From Acidobacteriota bacterium (GTDB taxonomy: Bacteria > Acidobacteriota > Terriglobia > Bryobacterales > Bryobacteraceae), in NCBI GenBank assembly GCA_025353165.1, contig JANXRE010000191.1, positions 1 to 55,715 of the forward strand: a stretch of 55,715 nucleotides of DNA, written 5' to 3'. The notes beneath the pieces were generated by a model, which saw only the letters and a program-made list of their open reading frames with translations, was not told the origin of the DNA and did no database searches. Positions 1 to 6,344 of the stretch are shown here, piece by piece. A program made the position numbers and the translations under genes. Within the stretch, counting starts at the first letter, position 1; each line of letters begins with the position of its first letter.

Positions 1-537
1 CAATAAAGAGGCTCCGATTTCGTCTCTGACGGGGGTGCCGGGCGGTGAACACCGCGCAACCTTACCGGCATGAGTTCGGGATACATCCGCTGTGACGCAG
101 CGTTTACAAACCCAAGTTGACGGTTTGTCGCCATGTCGGACATTGGCCCGAAACGGCCTTCGGGGAAGTTCCGGAGGATTAGGAACGGGAAGTCGGCTTG
201 TGACCGGTGATCCGCCACTTTGACGCATAACGCCCAAATCGTTGAACTGGCGCCGTCGGCGTCGCCCGTGTGGATTAGTCCCCACAAACTCTTGGGCCAG
301 CCGGGCCAGGAGTCGGTCCCCCCTCCGGGGTATCGGAGTCGCCAGGCCGACTGTCCGCTACCTGTCAGGCCAGTGACTTTAGCTGCGGCCGCATTCGTGC
401 GCGACGCGCCTGCACCGTCGCGCAAGTAATGAGGCAAAGCAGAAAAAGGAACCGGACAGCGCGATTGGCAGATCGGATACGGCGTGCGTGTACCGGGCTT
501 GTTCTGCGATAAAATCAACGGTCGTAGGAGCCCTAAC
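1..537. other. Left-edge region without a convincing gene
   Basis: I see no gene I can support here. On the minus strand two frames stay open from about position 300 to the left edge, which is common in GC-rich DNA, and neither translation resembles a family I know. A short plus-strand frame at 220-429 has no ribosome binding site and low-complexity composition. The last 40 bases carry the leader of the next gene: an AT-rich TAAAAT at about 509-514 that could be a -10 element, and a Shine-Dalgarno AGGAG at 526-530. Confidence 0.4.
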
Positions 538-1029
538 ATGGATTATCGTCTCACCATGTCATCGCCGAGTCTGCCCTATCGCTCTCGGGCCGTCCGCGCG
601 TTGGTCCTCCTGCACGAGGAGCACCTGCGTCGTTTCTTGCAGACCTGGAAGGATGCCAAGGCTGCCAAGGTGGCCCTTCCGTCGACGGCGGATCCCGCTT
701 ACGCTTCCCTGGACGCGTTGGGCCGTCACGTGTTGGGCGCATCCCGCGGCTACATGGTCTGGATATGCGAGATGCTGAAGCTGCCCGACCCCGGAATTCG
801 TCCCGCGCCGGAGACGGCGGTCTTATCAGAGGAGGCGGAGAGTTACCTGGAGCACGTGTTGGAGCACTGGCGCCCGCCCCTCCAGGACGTCCCCGACGAA
901 CGGCTGGAGACCCCCGAATACCGGTCTCGATGGCAGACGTTGTATTCCATCGACGCGATGTTGGAGCACGCCGTCATACACCCGATTCGCCACGCCTTCC
1001 AACTGGAAGAACTCATGACGAAGCGTTGA
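538..1029 (+). CDS. DinB-like four-helix protein
   Basis: This 163-residue soluble protein is predicted to be all-helical and resembles the DinB/YfiT-like metal-binding superfamily, whose members include thiol-dependent transferases. Supporting features are the length, an early histidine in the first helix (LLHEEHLRRFLQTW), a middle GRHVLGASRGYMVW segment and a late HAVIHPIRHAFQLEEL helix; DinB proteins coordinate a metal with three histidines spread in this way. The ATG at 538 is chosen over the in-frame ATG at 484 because AGGAG at 526-530 lies 7 bases upstream and the extra 18 residues are not domain-like. It stands alone, followed by about 180 bp of non-coding DNA. The substrate is unknown; the family call is by motif spacing only. 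Confidence 0.7.
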   Translation: MDYRLTMSSPSLPYRSRAVRALVLLHEEHLRRFLQTWKDAKAAKVALPSTADPAYASLDALGRHVLGASRGYMVWICEMLKLPDPGIRPAPETAVLSEEAESYLEHVLEHWRPPLQDVPDERLETPEYRSRWQTLYSIDAMLEHAVIHPIRHAFQLEELMTKR

Positions 1030-1213
1030 CGCAACCAGGTTCTGACCTAAGTGCGCTGAATTAAATTTTTCGATTTTCGGCCCCGCCGAAAAACCCGTTC
1101 ACACCATTCCTCCGAAGTTTAAGTAGTTGATTCTAAACCAACTCCGTCGAGCCAAAACCCAAATCGCTTGCGACCGTGTGATATGAAGGGAATGGGAGAA
1201 CCTTTTCCACCAA

Positions 1214-1978
1214 ATGAACACCGGCACCGTCACAAACGCAGCCCCGCTGGAGGCCGAACACGAAGCTCTCCGAGCCGGGCTCCTCGAAGCCCACCAGCCC
1301 CAAAACGCGCACGAACGAGTTCTCGTCGAAGAATTCATCGACGCTACCTGGGACCTCAAAGCCGCCCGCCGCGTCGATCGCGAGTTCTGGTTTTACGTCG
1401 GCGGCCACTACGGTGCCGGCCCGTCCGGCATCGCCCAGGCCCAATTCCAGGAAAAGGAAGGCCGCTTCCGCACCCACCTCCGCGACCGCGCCAGTTGCGA
1501 GCGCTCCTACTACCGCGCCCTCGCCGCCCTGAAAGCCCTGGGACGCAACTTGCCCCGCACCCTCATCGCCAATGGGCGGCCGTCCGCCGCCGACCCGCCG
1601 CAGTCGCCCGCGCCGGAACCGCCTTCCGCTCCGCCAAGCCCCGAGCCTCTGTTGCCGCATCCTGAGACCGCCAACCACTCGGGTCGACGCAGCCAGGTCC
1701 GGCCGCTCGAGCCAGTGGATCATTCCATCCTCGGTCTGCAATATCGATGGATAGCAGTACTCGCCTGGATCGCTCTCCAGCTTCAACGGCTCGCTCCAGC
1801 CCCTGCCGTCGCGGTTGTTAAAAACCCGCGGAACGTGGCCGTAGCCGAGCTTCCGCGTAGAAATTCCGGCGCCCGCGTCATTCCATTTCGTCGGCCTGTG
1901 TTGGTTCCACGCGCGTCCCTGGTCCCGCGACTCCGAGACCCCGCTCTCCGTCCACGTCTCGCCGTTGTCGCAGCTTGA
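1214..1978 (+). CDS. Hypothetical protein, probably chimeric or truncated
   Basis: The frame encodes 254 residues. The first 110 or so are charged and helical (VEEFIDATWDLKAARRVDR, then SYYRALAALKALGR) and recall a short helical family found in many copies in Bryobacterales genomes (from memory, not searched). A proline/serine-rich linker follows at about residues 118-155. From about position 1700 onwards the coding strand is the antisense of a recognisable sialidase remnant, so the last 90 residues are probably read-through into foreign DNA and not a native C-terminus. The original gene most likely ended near 1690. No clear ribosome binding site is visible before the ATG. Function unknown. 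Confidence 0.4.
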   Translation: MNTGTVTNAAPLEAEHEALRAGLLEAHQPQNAHERVLVEEFIDATWDLKAARRVDREFWFYVGGHYGAGPSGIAQAQFQEKEGRFRTHLRDRASCERSYYRALAALKALGRNLPRTLIANGRPSAADPPQSPAPEPPSAPPSPEPLLPHPETANHSGRRSQVRPLEPVDHSILGLQYRWIAVLAWIALQLQRLAPAPAVAVVKNPRNVAVAELPRRNSGARVIPFRRPVLVPRASLVPRLRDPALRPRLAVVAA

Positions 1979-1985
1979 TGACAGC
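1700..1985 (-). pseudogene. Sialidase (BNR/Asp-box) C-terminal remnant
   Basis: Reading the minus strand from about 1985 down to 1700 gives one open stretch with two sialidase hallmarks. There is an Asp-box (SSCDNGETWTESG) and the conserved near-C-terminal segment LKLESDPGEYCYPSILQTED, which normally leads into the last beta strand of the propeller (DGLIHVTYTW in intact proteins). Here it breaks off after DGMIHW. The 5' part of the gene (more than 250 residues) is missing and the 3' end runs into unrelated DNA. This is an exo-alpha-sialidase-like fragment, not a working gene. It lies antisense to the 3' half of the plus-strand reading frame ending at 1978. Confidence 0.6.
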
Positions 1986-2215
1986 CACCATCACCTTGCC
2001 GCAAGAGGTCGGTTTGTGGGCGGAGGATCTCGACGCCAAACATCGCCTAACGCGGGAGCAGGCGCATGCCCGCCGATAGCGTTTTCGTCGACCCGAATGT
2101 CCTGCCGTGTAACATTCGATGCACGCGAGCCCATAAAACGCGTGTTAGCGCGCGAGTTCTACGGGAACGCGGTTCGCAAGACCGGCGTACCCCCCGAGCC
2201 CGCTCGGCAAGCTGT
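1978..2215 (+). pseudogene. Decayed RHH antitoxin / PIN toxin pair
   Basis: An ATG at 1978 opens a 33-codon frame starting MTATITLPQEVGLWAED, the typical first strand and helix of a ribbon-helix-helix antitoxin, but it stops at 2077-2079, far short of the usual 60-80 residues. A second ATG at 2066 overlaps it and reads VFVDPNVL, very close to the PIN-domain start VFVDTNVL with its metal-binding aspartate. After about 2108 the PIN-like reading continues in another frame (TFDAREPIKRVLAREF, where intact PIN toxins have a similar helix). The overlap of the two starts is the layout of a type II toxin-antitoxin operon. The frameshift and the missing remainder mark it as dead. Confidence 0.45.
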
Positions 2216-2265
2216 TGCCAATGAGAAAAGAAAATGCAGTAGATACTGGGGTAGATTCTAAAGGT

Positions 2266-3417
2266 ATGAGAGCTGTCGCCGTCATCGGGATTGGGAAGAC
2301 TGCGTTTGGGGCGTTTCCGGACCGGGATCTGCGTTCGCTCGCGGTGGAGGCCGGCCGGAACGCGCTCCAGGACGCCGAGGTTGAGCCGGGGCGGATCGAG
2401 GCGTTCTATCTCGGAAATTTCGCCGGGCCTTCGTTTGTCGGGCAGAATCATCTGGCCCCGTACGTCGCCGGGGCGCTGGGGATTACCGGGGTTCCCGCGA
2501 CGCGGTTTGAGGCGGCTTGCGCTTCCAGTGGTTCCGCTTTCTTTCACGCCGTTTCCGCCGTCGGCGCCGGACTGTACGATATCGTGATGGTGGGCGGAGT
2601 CGAGAAGATGACTTCGCAGCCGACTCCGAAAGTGGCTGAAATTCTGGCCGGTGCCGGGGACACGAACGGCGAGGGGAAGGCCGGGGCGACTTTTCCCGCG
2701 CTCTTCGGAATGATCGCTCGCCGGCACATGTATCAGTACGGCACCACGCGCGAGATGATGGCGGCGGTGGCGGTGAAGAATCACGCCAATGGCGCGAAGA
2801 ATCCGCTGGCGCACATGCGGAAGACAATCACCATGGAACAGGCCCTGAACGGCAAACCGGTGGCGGATCCGCTTACCGTCTACGACTGTTCGCTGGTGAG
2901 CGACGGCGCCGCGGCGGTGATCATCGCGCCGCTGGAGTTTGCGAAGCGCGCGGTCCGCATCCTCGGGATCGCGCAGACTTCGGATTACCTGGCGCTAGAC
3001 TCCAAAGCGGACATCACTACTTTCGAGGCCGTGCGGAAGGCTGGCGAAAAGGCGTACAAGATGGCGGGTCTGGGCGCCGCCGACATCGATCTTGCGGAGC
3101 TGCACGATTGCTTCACGATCGCGGAGATCATCGCAACGGAGGATCTCGGGTTCGCGAAGAAGGGCGAAGGCGGCCCCTACGTCCTGTCCGGCGCGACCTG
3201 CCTGAACGGCGAGAGGCCGGTGAACACCAGCGGCGGATTGAAGGCGAAAGGACACCCGGTGGGCGCGACCGGCGTCGGGCAAATCTGCGACATCGTACAG
3301 CAGCTTCGAGGCGACGCGGGCGAGCGGCAGGTCCGCAAAAACTCGATCGGCTTGGCGCAGAATCTCGGCGGTTCGGGCGCGACGGCGGTGGTTACCATCC
3401 TGGGGGAGGCGCGATGA
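2266..3417 (+). CDS. Thiolase family protein (SCP-x-like acetyl-CoA acyltransferase)
   Basis: This 383-residue cytosolic thiolase-fold enzyme would cleave or form a carbon-carbon bond between acyl-CoA units. The nucleophilic cysteine is C85 in ACASSGSAFF. The second half has ELHDCFTIAE and the catalytic GLKAKGHPVGATG loop typical of the SCP-2/SCP-x thiolase branch. The start at 2266 gives the family-typical MRAVAVIGIGKT; an upstream TTG (2215) or ATG (2221) would add an untypical tail. It overlaps the next gene by four bases (ATGA), and that gene encodes an OB-fold protein of the kind that partners SCP-x thiolases. A role in degrading fatty-acid or steroid-like acyl-CoAs is inferred from this pairing; the substrate cannot be read from the sequence. 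Confidence 0.88.
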   Translation: MRAVAVIGIGKTAFGAFPDRDLRSLAVEAGRNALQDAEVEPGRIEAFYLGNFAGPSFVGQNHLAPYVAGALGITGVPATRFEAACASSGSAFFHAVSAVGAGLYDIVMVGGVEKMTSQPTPKVAEILAGAGDTNGEGKAGATFPALFGMIARRHMYQYGTTREMMAAVAVKNHANGAKNPLAHMRKTITMEQALNGKPVADPLTVYDCSLVSDGAAAVIIAPLEFAKRAVRILGIAQTSDYLALDSKADITTFEAVRKAGEKAYKMAGLGAADIDLAELHDCFTIAEIIATEDLGFAKKGEGGPYVLSGATCLNGERPVNTSGGLKAKGHPVGATGVGQICDIVQQLRGDAGERQVRKNSIGLAQNLGGSGATAVVTILGEAR

Positions 3418-3617
3418 AAGTCTACACGGAGACGGTGGTGTGGTCGCCGCCGGCGGCGTATGTGAACGACGCTCCGTACCAGTTGGTGATCGTGGACCGT
3501 CCCGAGGGCGGACGCGTGACGGGCCGCATTCTTGGGGATCGCGTGGCGATCGGCGATGACGTTGAACTGGCGGAAGAGCGCGACGGCGTACCGTATTTCC
3601 GGAAAGTGGGCGGATGA
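3414..3617 (+). CDS. Small OB-fold protein, thiolase partner (DUF35 C-terminal type)
   Basis: A 67-residue protein of beta-rich character, with the sequence PYQLVIVDRPEGGRVTGRIL and a closing acidic-then-FRKVG strand typical of the OB-fold half of DUF35 (ChsH2-like) proteins. Members usually carry an N-terminal four-cysteine zinc ribbon before the OB fold. Here there is no cysteine at all, so only the OB half is present. Known DUF35 proteins bind SCP-x thiolases or acyl-CoA hydratases and stabilise them. The ATGA overlaps on both sides (with the thiolase at 3414 and the aminotransferase at 3614) imply translational coupling, so a subunit role for the thiolase is the best inference. Confidence 0.75.
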   Translation: MKVYTETVVWSPPAAYVNDAPYQLVIVDRPEGGRVTGRILGDRVAIGDDVELAEERDGVPYFRKVGG

Positions 3618-4780
3618 TTCGCACGGCGGAGCGCGTCGGACGGCTCAGGGTGGAGAGCGCGTTTGAGGTGCTGGTGCGCGCTCGCGCATTGGAGGCGCAA
3701 GGCCGCGACGTGATCCACCTGGAAATCGGCGAGCCCGATTTTGAGACGCCGCGGGCGATTGTCGAAGCCGGGCAGCGCGCGATGAACGAGGGCTGGACGC
3801 ATTACGGCCTCCCGCAGGGCGACCCGGAATTGCGGGAAGAGATCGCGCGGTATGTCGGGGCGACTCGCGGCATTCCGGTCGGGGCCGAGAACGTGTGCGT
3901 CACTCCCGGGGCGAAACCCATTCTGTTCTTCTTGATGCTGGCGGCGCTCGAGCCGGGCGATGAGGTGATCTGTCCGAATCCGGGGTTCCCGATTTACGAA
4001 TCGATGATCCGGTTCTGCCAGGCGACGCCGGTGCCAGTGCCTCTGCTGGAGATGCGGGGATTTTCGTTTGACCTCGATCGGTTTCGCGACGCGCTGTCGG
4101 ACAAGACGGCGCTGGTGATCTTGAACTCGCCGCAGAATCCCACGGGGGGCGTGATCCCGCCGGAAGATATCCGCGCGCTGGCCGGAATGTTGCGGGAGCG
4201 CGACGTCGTGGTGTTGTCCGATGAGATCTACTCGAGGATGGTCTTCCAGGGCGAGGCGCGATCGATCGCGTCGGAACCGGGGATGCTGGACAAGACGGTT
4301 ATCCTCGACGGATTTTCGAAGACCTACGCGATGACCGGCTGGCGGCTCGGATACGGCGTGATGCCGCCGCTGCTCGTCGAGGCCGTGAACAAGCTGATGG
4401 TGAACTCGAATTCCTGCACGGCCGCGTTCACTCAGCGGGCGGGAATCGCTGCGCTGCGCGGGCCGCAGGACGAGGTCACCGCCATGGTGGAGCAATTCCG
4501 GCGCCGCCGGGACCATTTCGTGGTTGGGCTGAACACCATCCGCGGGTTCCGTTGCGCTATGCCGGCGGGGGCGTTTTACGCATTTCCGAATATCGCGGGG
4601 ACGGGACTCGATTCGAAATCGCTGCAAGAGAAACTGCTGAACGAAGAGGGCGTGGCGGCCCTCAGCGGGGCGTCTTTCGGAGACTGCGGCGAGGGATATC
4701 TGCGGTTCTCGGTGGCGAATTCACTCGACCGGCTGATGGAAGCGGTGGAGCGAATGCGCAGGCTGCTGGGCTCGTGCTGA
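3614..4780 (+). CDS. Class I/II PLP-dependent aminotransferase (AspB/AAT-like)
   Basis: This 388-residue enzyme has the fold-type I signature throughout: LEIGEPDFETPRAI near the N-terminus, the pyridine-stacking and phosphate-binding region around VTPGAKPILFF, NSPQNPTGG in the large domain, the SDEIYSRM aspartate/tyrosine pair that contacts PLP, and the Schiff-base lysine in DGFSKTYAMTGWRLGYG. Length and motifs fit bacterial subgroup I-gamma aspartate/alanine/aromatic aminotransferases. It would transfer an amino group between an amino acid and 2-oxoglutarate in the cytosol; substrate specificity cannot be decided. It is coupled to the OB-fold gene by ATGA, and its stop codon overlaps the GTG start of the YdcF-like gene. 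Confidence 0.88.
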   Translation: MIRTAERVGRLRVESAFEVLVRARALEAQGRDVIHLEIGEPDFETPRAIVEAGQRAMNEGWTHYGLPQGDPELREEIARYVGATRGIPVGAENVCVTPGAKPILFFLMLAALEPGDEVICPNPGFPIYESMIRFCQATPVPVPLLEMRGFSFDLDRFRDALSDKTALVILNSPQNPTGGVIPPEDIRALAGMLRERDVVVLSDEIYSRMVFQGEARSIASEPGMLDKTVILDGFSKTYAMTGWRLGYGVMPPLLVEAVNKLMVNSNSCTAAFTQRAGIAALRGPQDEVTAMVEQFRRRRDHFVVGLNTIRGFRCAMPAGAFYAFPNIAGTGLDSKSLQEKLLNEEGVAALSGASFGDCGEGYLRFSVANSLDRLMEAVERMRRLLGSC

Positions 4781-5367
4781 GACGCCTTCTTGCGATTCCG
4801 GCGGCGATCGGCGTGCTCTGGCTGGTCGTCACTTTCACGCCCGTGCTGGCCTGGTGGATCGCGCCGTTGTCGCGGCCATGGGACGACGCGGCCGGCGACA
4901 CACTGATCGTCCTGGGGAGCGAGGTCCACGAGGACGGCATGGTCGGGTACCGCTCGTATTTGCGGGCGCTTCACGCCGCGCGGGTCTACCGCGAGCGCGG
5001 GTTCAAAAAGGTTGTGGTCACCGGCGGGAACGGGATCGCGCAGGGAATTCGCACGTACTTAATCGGTAGCGGCGTCCCCGCGGAACGCGTGATCACGGAG
5101 GACCAGGCCATGTCCACTCGCCAGAACGCGCTGTTTACCGCGCGGATGATTTCGTTGTGGCCCGGTCGAAAGGTGCTGCTCACCAGCGACATTCATACCT
5201 TCCGCGCGTGGAGGACGTTCCGGAAGGCGGGTCTCGATGTACGAACGTCGCCGGCGCCGGACGCGGGCAAGCGGATTCACACGCGGCTCGACCGGTGGAA
5301 CGTGTTCCTCGACCTATGCGCGGAGAGTACGAAGATCGGGTGGTACTGGCTTCATGGCTGGATCTGA
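4774..5367 (+). CDS. YdcF/SanA-like DUF218 membrane protein
   Basis: A 197-residue protein with one N-terminal transmembrane segment (IPAAIGVLWLVVTFTPVLAW) followed by a DUF218 Rossmann-like domain: DTLIVLGSEV, a conserved VVVTGGNG strand-loop, ERVITEDQAMSTRQNALFT and VLLTSDIHTFRAW. DUF218 proteins such as SanA, ElyC and YdcF act at the inner membrane in envelope-related processes; the reaction is not established. I chose the GTG at 4774 because it overlaps the aminotransferase stop and starts just before the membrane segment. The last 16 bases overlap the 3' end of the convergent lipocalin-like gene. Confidence 0.8.
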   Translation: MLRRLLAIPAAIGVLWLVVTFTPVLAWWIAPLSRPWDDAAGDTLIVLGSEVHEDGMVGYRSYLRALHAARVYRERGFKKVVVTGGNGIAQGIRTYLIGSGVPAERVITEDQAMSTRQNALFTARMISLWPGRKVLLTSDIHTFRAWRTFRKAGLDVRTSPAPDAGKRIHTRLDRWNVFLDLCAESTKIGWYWLHGWI

Positions 5368-6344
5368 AAGGGTCCGCGGTAACCGGTCATTTCCAGATAG
5401 CCCGCGCCGGTTCGTGTTCCAGTGAGCTCGATCGCGCCCTCCCAGTACGAGGTCATCTCCTGCTCGTCCAGTCGCGTCGTCGCGCGTACGTCGATGCCCA
5501 GCGATGGAACCTGCACGCGCCATTCAATAGGATAGGGACCGTACTTCCGCCCTCCCGGAGTGAGCGCGAAATCCTTTGACGTGAGGTGAACACCCGCGCC
5601 GCGCGCGTTTATGAATGTGCCGGCCGAATAGGGATCGATGCTGCCGTCCTTGTGGCGTAGCCGGAACAGCATCAGTTCGGTGTTGTCGTTGAACTGCAGG
5701 CTGAGCCAGTCCCAGCCGGTCTGGTTGTCCGCGAGTTGGTGCGTGAAGAACTCGTGGTCCATCCAGGACGTACCGGAAAGGGCGACCGTACGGCCGTTCT
5801 CTTCGAGCGTACCGGCGGTGATCAGGCGCGTGAAGGAAATGTAGTGTGAGGCGTTGCCGCGTCCCGCCGATTTCTGGCTGACTCCATTCACTCCGTGAAT
5901 GACGGGAGGCTTTTGCGATTCAAACGTGAGCCGGAGAGTGAAGCGATCAGTCACCGCTTGCAGCTCCTGCTTCGACCCGTTCCATTGCACTTTCCAGTTG
6001 CCGTTCCACACCCGCGCGAGTTCCTGGCTGGCGCCGGCGAGGCCGGGGCCTGAGCGGTTCAGCCGCTCCCAGTGCTGGAAACGGTGGCCGTCGATGTCGC
6101 TCAACGCGAGGTGCGCAAGCCACGCGTCGTCCACGTCCCACGCGCTGGCGCGCGGCGTGGCGCGATCGATCGCCTGGCGGAAAAATGTCAATTCGAAACC
6201 GTAGCGGTGACCATCGGCGGCTTTGAGATTGCCGGTGTAGTACCACCACTCGGTCTGGAAATCGGGATGGCTGAAGTGATCGCGCGGGAACTCATAGTGG
6301 TACCCCGGCAGCGCCACCAGCACTGCGAGCAGCGCGCGGATCAT
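5352..6344 (-). CDS. AttH/CrtC-like lipocalin-fold exported protein
   Basis: This 330-residue protein has a short signal peptide (MIRALLAVLVALPG) and the AttH/carotenoid 1,2-hydratase lipocalin pattern: FPRDHFSHPDFQTEWWYYTG, FELTFFRQ, the GTSWMDHEFFT motif in the middle, GWDWLSLQF, and paired eight-stranded beta-barrel repeats. CrtC-like proteins hydrate carotenoids; AttH-type members instead accompany a lipoprotein-type ABC exporter. Here it overlaps the FtsX-like permease gene by ATGA, so the AttH role is favoured: a periplasmic partner that receives or modifies the exported, probably lipophilic, cargo. The cargo is unknown. Confidence 0.85.
   Translation of the reverse strand: MIRALLAVLVALPGYHYEFPRDHFSHPDFQTEWWYYTGNLKAADGHRYGFELTFFRQAIDRATPRASAWDVDDAWLAHLALSDIDGHRFQHWERLNRSGPGLAGASQELARVWNGNWKVQWNGSKQELQAVTDRFTLRLTFESQKPPVIHGVNGVSQKSAGRGNASHYISFTRLITAGTLEENGRTVALSGTSWMDHEFFTHQLADNQTGWDWLSLQFNDNTELMLFRLRHKDGSIDPYSAGTFINARGAGVHLTSKDFALTPGGRKYGPYPIEWRVQVPSLGIDVRATTRLDEQEMTSYWEGAIELTGTRTGAGYLEMTGYRGPFQIQP

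Noticed and set aside
220-429. Short plus-strand frame near the left edge
   Set aside because: No ribosome binding site, no family resemblance, low-complexity C-terminus.
1978-2043. Minus-strand frame (FGVEILRPQTDLLRQGDGG) as the upstream part of the sialidase remnant
   Set aside because: It is in a different frame from the Asp-box segment and is antisense to the antitoxin-like start, which is the better match.
3422-4627. A 401-codon minus-strand open frame opposite the aminotransferase
   Set aside because: Antisense to a gene with all catalytic motifs of its family; composition is that of a shadow.
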